The notes under the pieces are model-generated. The model made no database searches and was not told the origin of the DNA. It was given only the letters and a program-made list of their open reading frames with translations. A stretch of 7,863 nucleotides of DNA from Alphaproteobacteria bacterium (lineage in GTDB: Bacteria > Pseudomonadota > Alphaproteobacteria > Rhizobiales > Aestuariivirgaceae). Shown here one piece after another: positions 1-5,742 of the stretch. Every line of letters starts with the position of its first letter. The first letter of the stretch is position 1. The position numbers and the translations under genes are program-made. The stretch lies in contig VAZZ01000140.1 of assembly GCA_005884715.1 (NCBI GenBank), positions 1 to 7,863 on the forward strand, in the 5' to 3' direction.

Positions 1-29
1 GATAGGCGTCAGCGAGGATTGAGGGGACT
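1..29 (+). other. Leader of nuoJ / possible end of upstream gene
   Basis: This short stretch precedes nuoJ. Stop codons are present at 3-5 (TAG) and 20-22 (TGA), in two different frames. Either could end the upstream gene, which in this operon type is expected to be nuoI, but too little sequence is present to decide. The purine-rich block at 21-27 serves nuoJ as ribosome binding site. Confidence 0.4.
21..27 (+). promoter_or_regulatory. Ribosome binding site of nuoJ
   Basis: GAGGGGA lies two bases upstream of the ATG at 30. It is a strong Shine-Dalgarno-like block, though rather close to the start. It supports ATG 30 as the nuoJ start. Confidence 0.6.
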
Positions 30-641
30 ATGACGGTCGCGAGCTTGTTCTTCTATCTGTTCTCCGTGGTAGCCACCGCCTCCGCGGTGATGGTCATTTC
101 ATCGCGCAATCCCTTTCATTCGGTCCTGTTCCTGATCCTGACCTTCTTCAATGCGGCGGGCCTCTTCATCCTCATGGGTGCTGAATTCCTGGCGCTGATC
201 CTGATCGTCGTCTATGTCGGCGCCGTCGCGGTGCTGTTCCTCTTCGTGGTGATGATGCTCGATGTCGATTTCACCGAACTGCGCCGCGGCACGCTGGGTT
301 ATCTGCCGATCGGCGGCGCCATCGGCATGATCCTGCTGGTCGAATTGCTGCTGGTGCTCGGCACCTGGCATTTTTCGGGCGAAGCCGGAAAGATTGCCGA
401 GCCGATCCTGGCGGGTGGCGGGGTGACCAATACCGAAGCGCTCGGCCTGATCATCTATACGAAATACTTCTTCTACTTCCAGGTGGCGGGGCTGGTGCTG
501 CTCGTCGCGATGATCGGCGCCATCGTGCTGACGCTTCGCCACAAGCAGGGGATCAGGCGCCAGAACATCAACGACCAGGTGGCACGCAATCCAGCGAGCG
601 CCATCGAAATCCGCCAGGTCAAGCCGGGGCAGGGGATTTGA
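30..641 (+). CDS. nuoJ: NADH-quinone oxidoreductase subunit J
   Basis: NuoJ is a small membrane subunit of respiratory complex I (ND6 homologue). It sits near the quinone site and couples quinone reduction to proton pumping in the membrane arm. The 203-residue product has the normal family length and about five hydrophobic helices (roughly residues 5-22, 29-48, 53-77, 91-111 and 148-169). The family-typical third helix contains GAEFLA (50-55) and YVGAVAVLFLF (62-72), the region that holds the pi-bulge known from complex I structures. The C-terminal tail is charged and ends in VKPGQGI, as in rhizobial NuoJ. The start is supported by the GAGGGGA block just upstream. The stop codon lies two bases before the nuoK ATG, so the two are probably translationally coupled. 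No damage is visible. Confidence 0.96.
   Translation: MTVASLFFYLFSVVATASAVMVISSRNPFHSVLFLILTFFNAAGLFILMGAEFLALILIVVYVGAVAVLFLFVVMMLDVDFTELRRGTLGYLPIGGAIGMILLVELLLVLGTWHFSGEAGKIAEPILAGGGVTNTEALGLIIYTKYFFYFQVAGLVLLVAMIGAIVLTLRHKQGIRRQNINDQVARNPASAIEIRQVKPGQGI
631..636 (+). promoter_or_regulatory. Ribosome binding site of nuoK
   Basis: AGGGGA at the end of nuoJ lies seven bases before ATG 644. Ideal spacing to 644, rather than to the in-frame TTG at 638, decides the nuoK start. Confidence 0.65.
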
Positions 642-643
642 CG

Positions 644-952
644 ATGACCATCACGCTCGGACATTTCCTCACCGTCGCCGCCATCCTCTTCACCATTGGC
701 GTATTCGGCATCTTCCTCAACCGCAAGAATGTCATCATCATCTTGATGTCGGTCGAGCTCATGCTGCTTGCCGTCAATATCAATTTCGTCGCCTTCTCGG
801 CCTATCTGAACGACCTCATGGGCCAAGTCTTCGCGCTGTTCGTTCTGACCGTCGCCGCCGCCGAGGCCGCGATCGGGCTTGCCATCCTCGTCGTCTATTT
901 CCGCAACCGCGGCTCGATCGCGGTTGAAGACATCAATCTCATGAAGGGCTGA
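644..952 (+). CDS. nuoK: NADH-quinone oxidoreductase subunit K
   Basis: NuoK is the ND4L homologue of complex I, a three-helix membrane subunit that passes the proton-coupling signal between the quinone module and the antiporter-like subunits. The product is 102 residues, the usual length for alphaproteobacteria. Three hydrophobic helices are visible (about 5-24, 29-50, 60-85). The two membrane glutamates required in E. coli NuoK (E36 and E72) correspond here to E39 in MSVELM and E74 in AAAEAAIGLA. The loop FLNRKNV (24-30) and the C-terminal motif FRNRGSIAVED are family hallmarks. An in-frame TTG at 638 overlapping the nuoJ stop is possible, but ATG 644 has the better ribosome binding site and gives the standard N-terminus MTITLGH. 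Intact. Confidence 0.96.
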   Translation: MTITLGHFLTVAAILFTIGVFGIFLNRKNVIIILMSVELMLLAVNINFVAFSAYLNDLMGQVFALFVLTVAAAEAAIGLAILVVYFRNRGSIAVEDINLMKG

Positions 953-961
953 CGCCGCATC

Positions 962-1750
962 ATGTATCAGCTCATCGTATTCCTTCCCCTGATCGGCGCC
1001 ATCCTTGCCGGGCTTCTCGGCACCAATGCGTTCCGCATGATGGGCACGACGATCGATTCGCACGGCGACGCGAATGGAGGTCATGGCGCCGGCCATGGCC
1101 ACGATCATGGCCATGACGAACACGCACATCATGCCTATCCCACCCCCTGGGCCGCTTATCTGACCTGCGGCTTCCTGGTCATCTCGGCCATCCTCTCCTG
1201 GGTGGCCTTCTGGCAGTTCACGCATGAAGCGGCCCCCTTCAAGGTCGAGGTGCTGCGCTGGGTGAATTCAGGCGCCCTCAACGCCAATTGGGCCTTGCGC
1301 ATCGATGCGCTGACGGTGGTGATGCTGGTAGTGGTCAATACCATCTCCTCGCTCGTCCATATCTATTCGATCGGCTATATGAGCCACGATCCGCATCAGC
1401 CGCGCTTCTTCGCCTATCTGTCGCTGTTCACCTTTTTCATGCTGATGCTGGTGACCTCCGATAATCTGCTGCAGATGTTCTTCGGCTGGGAAGGGGTCGG
1501 TCTCGCCTCCTATCTCTTGATCGGCTTCTGGTATCTGAGGCCGTCGGCCAATGCCGCCGCGATCAAGGCCTTCATCGTCAACCGTGTTGGCGACTTTGGC
1601 TTCGCGCTCGGTATCTTCGCAGTCTTCATGCTGATTGGCTCGGTCGATTTCGAGACCATCTTCCACGGCGCACCGGCGCTCGCCGGCAAGGTCGAGATCA
1701 ACTTCTTCTGCCCGACGCCATGGAAGGCCCGACCCCGGTCTCGGCCCTGA
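962..1750 (+). CDS. nuoL: NADH-quinone oxidoreductase subunit L, N-terminal part (frame broken)
   Basis: NuoL is the distal antiporter-like, proton-translocating subunit of complex I (ND5 homologue). This fragment carries the first helices up to about helix 6. The signature GWEGVGLASYLLIGFW begins at residue 175, and E177 matches the essential E. coli E144. HIYSIGYM (133-140) and NRVGDFGFALG (207-217) are also typical. Homology stops at residue 249 (INFF). The last 13 codons are read out of frame to the stop at 1748-1750, and the true continuation resumes in another frame at about 1708. The expected helix-7 segment, including the conserved GAMGKSAQ with its essential lysine (E. coli K229), is absent. 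Residues 34-57 form an unusual histidine-rich insert with nine histidines. The start ATG lies nine bases after nuoK, with only a weak AAGGG upstream. Such a fragment alone should not make a working NuoL. Confidence 0.93.
   Translation: MYQLIVFLPLIGAILAGLLGTNAFRMMGTTIDSHGDANGGHGAGHGHDHGHDEHAHHAYPTPWAAYLTCGFLVISAILSWVAFWQFTHEAAPFKVEVLRWVNSGALNANWALRIDALTVVMLVVVNTISSLVHIYSIGYMSHDPHQPRFFAYLSLFTFFMLMLVTSDNLLQMFFGWEGVGLASYLLIGFWYLRPSANAAAIKAFIVNRVGDFGFALGIFAVFMLIGSVDFETIFHGAPALAGKVEINFFCPTPWKARPRSRP
1061..1132 (+). other. Histidine-rich loop within NuoL
   Basis: NuoL residues 34-57 contain nine histidines with glycine, aspartate and alanine between them (for example HGHDHGHDEH at 45-54). The stretch lies in the loop between the first two hydrophobic helices, where most NuoL proteins I know have only a short linker. 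It resembles metal-binding histidine loops of zinc or nickel handling proteins. A metal-binding role is inference only. The DNA is locally repetitive and includes the perfect palindromes ggccatggcc (1091-1100) and tcatggccatga (1105-1116). These follow from repeated His/Gly/Ala codons. Confidence 0.75.
1703..1719 (+). other. nuoL: Deletion junction in nuoL (frame shift)
   Basis: The upstream frame reads INFF ending at 1708. The downstream frame resumes with LPDAMEGPTP from 1708. In NuoL proteins these two motifs are separated by about 30 residues forming helix 7 and the GKSAQ...HTW segment. The most economical breakpoint is after 1707, which implies a missing length of 3n+1 bases. The missing length is estimated from memory of the family, not measured. 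Confidence 0.8.
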
Positions 1751-2913
1751 TCCATGCCGCGACCATGGTGACGGCGGGGGTCTTCCTCGTCGCCCGCATG
1801 TCGCCGCTCTACGAACTGGCGCCCGCAGCGGGTGAAGTGGTGATCATCGTAGGTAGCGTCACCGCCTTCTTCGCCGCGACCGTCGGCCTCGTCCAGAACG
1901 ACATCAAGCGCGTCATCGCCTATTCGACCTGTTCGCAGTTGGGCTACATGTTCGTCGCCATGGGCGTTGGCGCCTATGGGGCGGGCATGTTCCATCTGTT
2001 CACCCACGCCTTCTTCAAGGCGCTCCTGTTCCTGGGCTCGGGCTCGGTCATCCACGCGATGTCGGACGAACAGGATATCCGCAAGATGGGCGGCCTTGCC
2101 CCCCATATCCGCGCCACCTGGCTGGTGATGCTGATCGGCACCCTGTCGCTGACCGGTTTTCCCTATACCGCGGGCTTCTTCTCCAAGGATGCGATCATCG
2201 AATCCGCCTTCGCTTCGCAGGCGGGAGCGGCGCATTTCGCCTTCGTTCTCCTGGTGGTCGCCGCCTTCTGCACCTCCTTCTACTCATGGCGCCTGATGTT
2301 CCTGACCTTCCACGGCAAGCCGCGCGCAAGGCCAGACGTCATGAGCCATGTCCATGAATCGCCCCAGGTCATGCTGGTGCCGCTCTATATACTGGCGGCC
2401 GGTGCTTTGCTGGCCGGCATTATTTTCGCGGCCTATTTCATCGGCCATGACGAAGTGCAGTTCTGGGCCCAGTCGATCTTCAGGGGCTCTGAGAACAAGG
2501 TCATCGAGGAGATCCATCACGTTCCGGCCTGGGTGGAATGGTCGCCCTTCGTCGCGATGGTGCTGGGCTTTGCGCTCGCCTACCAGTTCTATATCCGCCG
2601 CACCGATCTTCCGGGCAAGCTCGCAGAGCAGCACTGGCCGCTCTATCAGTTCCTGCTCAACAAATGGTATTTCGACGAACTCTACGACTTTCTGTTCGTC
2701 AATCCGGCCAAGTGGCTGGGACGCTTCCTGTGGAAGAAGGGCGATGGCTGGCTGATCGACGGTTTCGGGCCTGACGGCGTCTCGGCCTGGGTCGTCGATG
2801 TCACCCAGAGAGTCGTGAGCCTGCAGACCGGCTATCTGTTCCACTATGCTTTCGCCATGCTGATTGGTGTCGCCGCCCTCGTGACATGGTTCATGTTTGG
2901 GAGCGCGCATTGA
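1720..2913 (+). CDS. nuoL: NADH-quinone oxidoreductase subunit L, C-terminal part (frame broken)
   Basis: This is the remainder of NuoL from helix 8 to the C-terminus. Homology already begins at 1708 (LPDA), just before ATG 1720, which has no ribosome binding site and is an internal methionine of the family motif DAMEGPTPVSALIHAATM. Numbering from that methionine, family landmarks are NDIKRVIAYSTCSQLGYM (60-77), THAFFKALLFLGSGSVIHA (95-113) with the channel lysine K100, and GFFSKDAIIESAF (152-164) with K156. Next comes the region of the long lateral amphipathic helix (about 250-310), with the typical LLNKWYFDELYDFLFV. A last membrane helix (about 373-394) anchors it. The stop TGA overlaps the nuoM ATG by one base. 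The codon pattern and conserved residues show no decay apart from the single break, so the loss is recent or an assembly fault. Confidence 0.93.
   Translation: MEGPTPVSALIHAATMVTAGVFLVARMSPLYELAPAAGEVVIIVGSVTAFFAATVGLVQNDIKRVIAYSTCSQLGYMFVAMGVGAYGAGMFHLFTHAFFKALLFLGSGSVIHAMSDEQDIRKMGGLAPHIRATWLVMLIGTLSLTGFPYTAGFFSKDAIIESAFASQAGAAHFAFVLLVVAAFCTSFYSWRLMFLTFHGKPRARPDVMSHVHESPQVMLVPLYILAAGALLAGIIFAAYFIGHDEVQFWAQSIFRGSENKVIEEIHHVPAWVEWSPFVAMVLGFALAYQFYIRRTDLPGKLAEQHWPLYQFLLNKWYFDELYDFLFVNPAKWLGRFLWKKGDGWLIDGFGPDGVSAWVVDVTQRVVSLQTGYLFHYAFAMLIGVAALVTWFMFGSAH
2899..2903 (+). promoter_or_regulatory. Ribosome binding site of nuoM
   Basis: GGGAG inside the end of nuoL lies nine bases before ATG 2913. 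It favours that start over the upstream in-frame ATG at 2886, which has no such site at proper distance and would overlap nuoL by 28 bases. Confidence 0.5.
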
Positions 2914-3902
2914 TGTCCTGGCCGATCCTCTCCGTCGTCACCTTCCTACCGCTTGTCGGCGCCGCCTTCGTCCTGGCGATCCGCGGCAATGACGAGGTTG
3001 CCTTGCGCAACATGCGCTGGGCCTCCTTGTGGACGACGATCGTCACCTTCATCCTTTCACTCCTGGTCTGGCATTATTTCGATGCCGGCAATCCGGATTT
3101 CCAGTTCGTCGAGAAGCTGGGCTGGCTCGGCAGTACCGCGTCCTACCATATGGGGGTCGACGGCATATCGATGCTGTTCGTCATCCTGACCACCTTCCTG
3201 ATGCCGATCTGCATTCTGGCGAGCTGGCAGGTCTCGACGCGCGTGCGTGAATATCTCATCGCCTTCCTGGTGCTTGAGACGCTTATGATCGGCGTGTTCA
3301 CCTCGCTCGATCTCGTGCTGTTCTATCTGTTCTTCGAAGGCGGTCTCATCCCGATGTTCCTGATCATCGGCGTGTGGGGAGGAGCGCGGCGCGTATATGC
3401 GAGCTTCAAATTCTTCCTCTATACGCTCTTGGGCTCGGTGCTGATGCTGCTCGCGATCATCGCCATGTACTGGTATTCGGGCACGACCGATATCGCAGCA
3501 CTCTACAAGGGCTCGAGCTTCCCGGCCGAGATGCAGACCTGGCTGTGGCTCGCCTTCTTCGCCTCCTTCGCGGTGAAGATGCCGATGTGGCCGGTGCATA
3601 CCTGGCTGCCCGATGCCCATGTCGAGGCGCCGACCGCGGGTTCCGTCATCCTGGCGGCCATCCTTCTGAAGATGGGCGGCTACGGCTTCCTGCGCTTCTC
3701 GCTGCCGATGTTCCCGCTCGCCTCCGATCTGTTCGCGCCACATGAAGAAGCTCATCGCCTATTCATCGGTGGCGCATATGGGGTTCGTCACCATGGGCAT
3801 CTTCACCATGACGCGGCAGGGCATCGATGGCGCGCTGTTTCAGATGATCTCGCATGGCATCGTATCTGGCGCCTTGTTCCTCAGCGTCGGCGTCATCTAT
3901 GA
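2913..3902 (+). CDS. nuoM: NADH-quinone oxidoreductase subunit M, N-terminal part (frame broken)
   Basis: NuoM is the middle antiporter-like proton-pumping subunit of complex I (ND4 homologue). Starting at ATG 2913 gives MSWPILSVVTFLPL, the usual rhizobial N-terminus. Recognisable motifs are YHMGVDGISMLFV (78-90), FFEGGLIPMFLIIGVWGG (140-157) with E142 matching E. coli E144, SFAVKMPMWPVHTWLPDAH (218-236) with K222, and ILLKMGGYGFLRFSLP (250-265) with K253. Homology ends at FAP, residue 276 (codon 3738-3740). The residues after this, to the stop at 3900-3902, are out of frame and meaningless (HEEAHRLF...). The expected helix after FAP, which normally leads into QEDMKKLIAYSS, is missing. The TGATG overlap with nuoL suggests translational coupling. 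Confidence 0.93.
   Translation: MSWPILSVVTFLPLVGAAFVLAIRGNDEVALRNMRWASLWTTIVTFILSLLVWHYFDAGNPDFQFVEKLGWLGSTASYHMGVDGISMLFVILTTFLMPICILASWQVSTRVREYLIAFLVLETLMIGVFTSLDLVLFYLFFEGGLIPMFLIIGVWGGARRVYASFKFFLYTLLGSVLMLLAIIAMYWYSGTTDIAALYKGSSFPAEMQTWLWLAFFASFAVKMPMWPVHTWLPDAHVEAPTAGSVILAAILLKMGGYGFLRFSLPMFPLASDLFAPHEEAHRLFIGGAYGVRHHGHLHHDAAGHRWRAVSDDLAWHRIWRLVPQRRRHL
3735..3745 (+). other. nuoM: Deletion junction in nuoM (frame shift)
   Basis: The frame ending in FPLASDLFAP stops matching at 3739-3740, and MKKLIAYSSVAHMGF resumes at 3742 in the next frame. In E. coli NuoM these motifs are separated by about 22 residues (recalled sequence). If the bases AC before ATG 3742 are the end of an aspartate codon (expected QED-MKK), the loss would be about 65 bases. 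That agrees with the observed frame change, which requires 3n+2. Confidence 0.8.
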
Positions 3903-4356
3903 TCGCATGCACACCCGCGAGATCGCCGCCTATGGCGGTCTTGTCAACCGCATGCCGTTCTATGCGCTGGCCCTCATGGTCTTCACTTTGGCCAATGTCG
4001 GGCTGCCCGGGACGAGCGGGTTCATCGGTGAGTTCCTCACTTTGGTGGGCGCCTTCCAGAACAATACCTGGGTCGCCTTCTTCGCCGCCACCGGCGTCAT
4101 CCTGTCGGCGAGCTATGCGCTCTGGCTCTATCGCCGTGTCATCTTCGGCAATCTGGAGAAGCCGAGCCTCAGGCACATCACCGACATCACGCCGCGCGAG
4201 GCGGTGGCGCTCGTGCCGCTGATCCTGCTCACCATGTTTTTCGGCGTCTATCCATCGCCCATTCTCGATGTCTTCGGCTCATCGGTCGAAGGCCTGATGG
4301 CGGGTATTCAGAAATCGCTTGCCGCGGCGGGCGCAATCGCGGCGGCGGGATTGTAG
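3742..4356 (+). CDS. nuoM: NADH-quinone oxidoreductase subunit M, C-terminal part (frame broken)
   Basis: This is the C-terminal 204 residues of NuoM. It begins at MKKLIAYSSVAHMGFVTMG, which in the intact protein is the broken-helix region and not a start; no ribosome binding site precedes ATG 3742. Family motifs in order are QMISHGIVSGALFLSVGV (34-51), YDRMHTREIAAYGGL (53-67), and NVGLPGTSGFIGEFLTLVGAF (85-105) with E97 corresponding to the conserved E. coli E407. Then come ASYALWLYRRVIFG (about 121-134) and a final helix around LILLTMFFGVYPSPILD. Adding the two parts and a gap of about 22 residues gives roughly 502, the normal NuoM length, so only one segment is missing. The stop TAG is three bases before the nuoN start. 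Confidence 0.93.
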   Translation: MKKLIAYSSVAHMGFVTMGIFTMTRQGIDGALFQMISHGIVSGALFLSVGVIYDRMHTREIAAYGGLVNRMPFYALALMVFTLANVGLPGTSGFIGEFLTLVGAFQNNTWVAFFAATGVILSASYALWLYRRVIFGNLEKPSLRHITDITPREAVALVPLILLTMFFGVYPSPILDVFGSSVEGLMAGIQKSLAAAGAIAAAGL

Positions 4357-4359
4357 AAA

Positions 4360-5742
4360 ATGATGCCACTTCTCGATCATATCCAAGGCGCTGCCGCACT
4401 CCCGGAAATCTTTCTGGTGGTCGCCGCAATGGCGCTCCTGATGTTGGGCGTGTTCCGTGACAAGTCGGCCGATATCGTCAACATGGCCGCCATCATCGCT
4501 CTCGGGCTGGCCGTGGCCCTGGTGCTGGCGGGCGGCAGCGGACGGCAGGAGGCGTTTGGCGGATCGCTGGTCGTCGACACCTTCGCCCGCTTGATGAAGG
4601 TCCTGACGCTCTTCGGATCAGCCGTCGCCATCGTGCTGTCGGTCAATTTCATGAAGGTGATGATCATGATCTCGGCGAATGACCTGGTGGCCCTCTATCT
4701 GGGCCTCGAGTTGCAGTCGCTCGCCCTCTATGTCGTCGCTGCCATCGACCGTGACAATCCGAAGTCGTCGGAAGCCGGGCTCAAATATTTCGTCCTCGGT
4801 GCCCTCTCCTCAGGCATGCTGCTCTATGGGGCCTCGCTGATCTATGGCTTCACCGGCCATGTCGGCTTCCCCGAGATCGCCAAGGCGGTGGCCGCCGGCG
4901 AGCCCGGTCTCGGCCTCATTTTCGGCCTCGTCTTCCTCATTGCCGGTCTCGCCTTCAAGGTATCGGCCGTGCCCTTCCATATGTGGACGCCCGACGTCTA
5001 TGAGGGCTCGCCGACCCCGGTTGCCGCCTTCTTCGCCGCGGCCCCCAAGATCGCCGCCATGTCGCTTTTCGTGCGGGCCATGCTGGCGCCGTTCCCTTCG
5101 ATCCTGCCCGACTGGCAGCAGATCCTGGTCTTCATCTCCATCGCCTCGATGCTGCTCGGCGCCTTTGCCGCCATCGGCCAGACCAACATCAAGCGGCTGC
5201 TGGCATATTCCTCGATCGGCCATATGGGCTATGCGCTGATCGGGCTCGCCTCAGGCAGCCGCGAGGGCGTCCAGGCGGTCATCATCTATATGGCGATCTA
5301 CCTGATCATGACGCTGGGCTCCTTCGCATGCGTGCTGGCGATGCGCCGCAAGGACGGCCCTGTTGAAACGATCAGCGATCTCGCGGGCCTTGCCCGCAAT
5401 GACGGGCTGCTGGCCTTCTTCCTTGCGGTGTTCATGTTCTCGCTCGCCGGCATTCCGCCTCTGGCGGGCTTCTTCGCCAAGTACTTCATCTTCATGGCGG
5501 CCATCAAAGCCAATCTCGTGACGCTTGCCGTCATCGGCGTCCTCGCCAGCGTGGTGGGGGCGGTCTATTACATCCGCATCGTCAAGCTCATGTATTTCGA
5601 CGAGCCGGCCGAGCGCTTCGAGCCGATGGTCAGCGAGGTCAAGGCGGTCGCGGTGCTGGCCGGGCTCTTCGTCCTGTTCTTCGCGCTTTTCCCGCAACCT
5701 CTGAGCAGCCTTGCCGAAGCCGCGGCGGCCTCACTGTTCTGA
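4360..5742 (+). CDS. nuoN: NADH-quinone oxidoreductase subunit N
   Basis: NuoN is the third antiporter-like proton-pumping subunit of complex I (ND2 homologue), next to NuoK in the membrane arm. The 460-residue frame contains ANDLVALYLGLELQSLALYVVA (106-127) with E117 matching E. coli E133, and AGLKYFVLGALSSGMLLYG (139-157). It also contains AGLAFKVSAVPFHMWTPDVYEGSPTP (195-220) with K200, AAAPK with K230, and NIKRLLAYSSIGHMGYALIGLA. The C-terminal half has SLAGIPPLAGFFAKYF. The protein is about 20 residues shorter than usual. The text reads SVNFMK (94-99) directly into VMIMISAND, whereas relatives have a charged linker plus most of a hydrophobic helix (…FEYPVLI…LATLGM) between. A second ATG at 4363 is an equally possible start; a weak GGGA lies at 4347-4350. 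The stop overlaps birA by one base. Confidence 0.94.
   Translation: MMPLLDHIQGAAALPEIFLVVAAMALLMLGVFRDKSADIVNMAAIIALGLAVALVLAGGSGRQEAFGGSLVVDTFARLMKVLTLFGSAVAIVLSVNFMKVMIMISANDLVALYLGLELQSLALYVVAAIDRDNPKSSEAGLKYFVLGALSSGMLLYGASLIYGFTGHVGFPEIAKAVAAGEPGLGLIFGLVFLIAGLAFKVSAVPFHMWTPDVYEGSPTPVAAFFAAAPKIAAMSLFVRAMLAPFPSILPDWQQILVFISIASMLLGAFAAIGQTNIKRLLAYSSIGHMGYALIGLASGSREGVQAVIIYMAIYLIMTLGSFACVLAMRRKDGPVETISDLAGLARNDGLLAFFLAVFMFSLAGIPPLAGFFAKYFIFMAAIKANLVTLAVIGVLASVVGAVYYIRIVKLMYFDEPAERFEPMVSEVKAVAVLAGLFVLFFALFPQPLSSLAEAAAASLF
4651..4662 (+). other. nuoN: Probable in-frame deletion in nuoN
   Basis: Residues M98-K99 (4651-4656) are followed immediately by VMIMISAND. In rhizobial NuoN proteins a segment of about 20 residues, ending in ATLGM-type sequence, comes between. 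It is part of a transmembrane helix just before the conserved LGLELQ glutamate helix. The loss keeps the frame, so it is a multiple of three. The evidence is comparison with remembered homologues. Confidence 0.6.

Noticed and set aside
638..952. TTG 638 as start of nuoK
   Set aside because: ATG 644 has AGGGGA at proper spacing and gives the standard 102-residue protein.
1091..1116. Palindromes ggccatggcc and tcatggccatga as operator sites
   Set aside because: They lie inside the His-rich coding repeat and are explained by repeated His, Gly and Ala codons; no promoter is near.
473..1225. Long antisense open frames (for example 473-1225, 1510-2235, 3057-3755, 2284-2910 on the minus strand)
   Set aside because: They lie opposite conserved nuo genes, have Arg/His/Asp/Gln/Glu-rich compositions typical of the complement of G/C-biased codons, and show no recognisable domains.
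1700..1750. Programmed ribosomal frameshifting as the explanation of split nuoL and nuoM
   Set aside because: The two breaks need shifts in opposite directions (-1 for nuoL, +1 for nuoM), there is no classical slippery heptamer, and a shift would not restore the missing helices.
2886..2912. ATG 2886 as start of nuoM
   Set aside because: It would add nine residues (MVHVWERAL) not seen in the family. ATG 2913 has GGGAG nine bases upstream and the usual one-base overlap with nuoL.
1720..2913. nuoL and nuoM as naturally split genes with separately translated halves
   Set aside because: ATG 1720 and ATG 3742 are internal family methionines without ribosome binding sites, the first halves end in out-of-frame tails, and conserved segments are missing from both halves.
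962..4356. Mrp antiporter or hydrogenase membrane subunits instead of complex I
   Set aside because: Gene order J-K-L-M-N and detailed motifs (NuoK twin glutamates, the lateral-helix region of NuoL) fit complex I.
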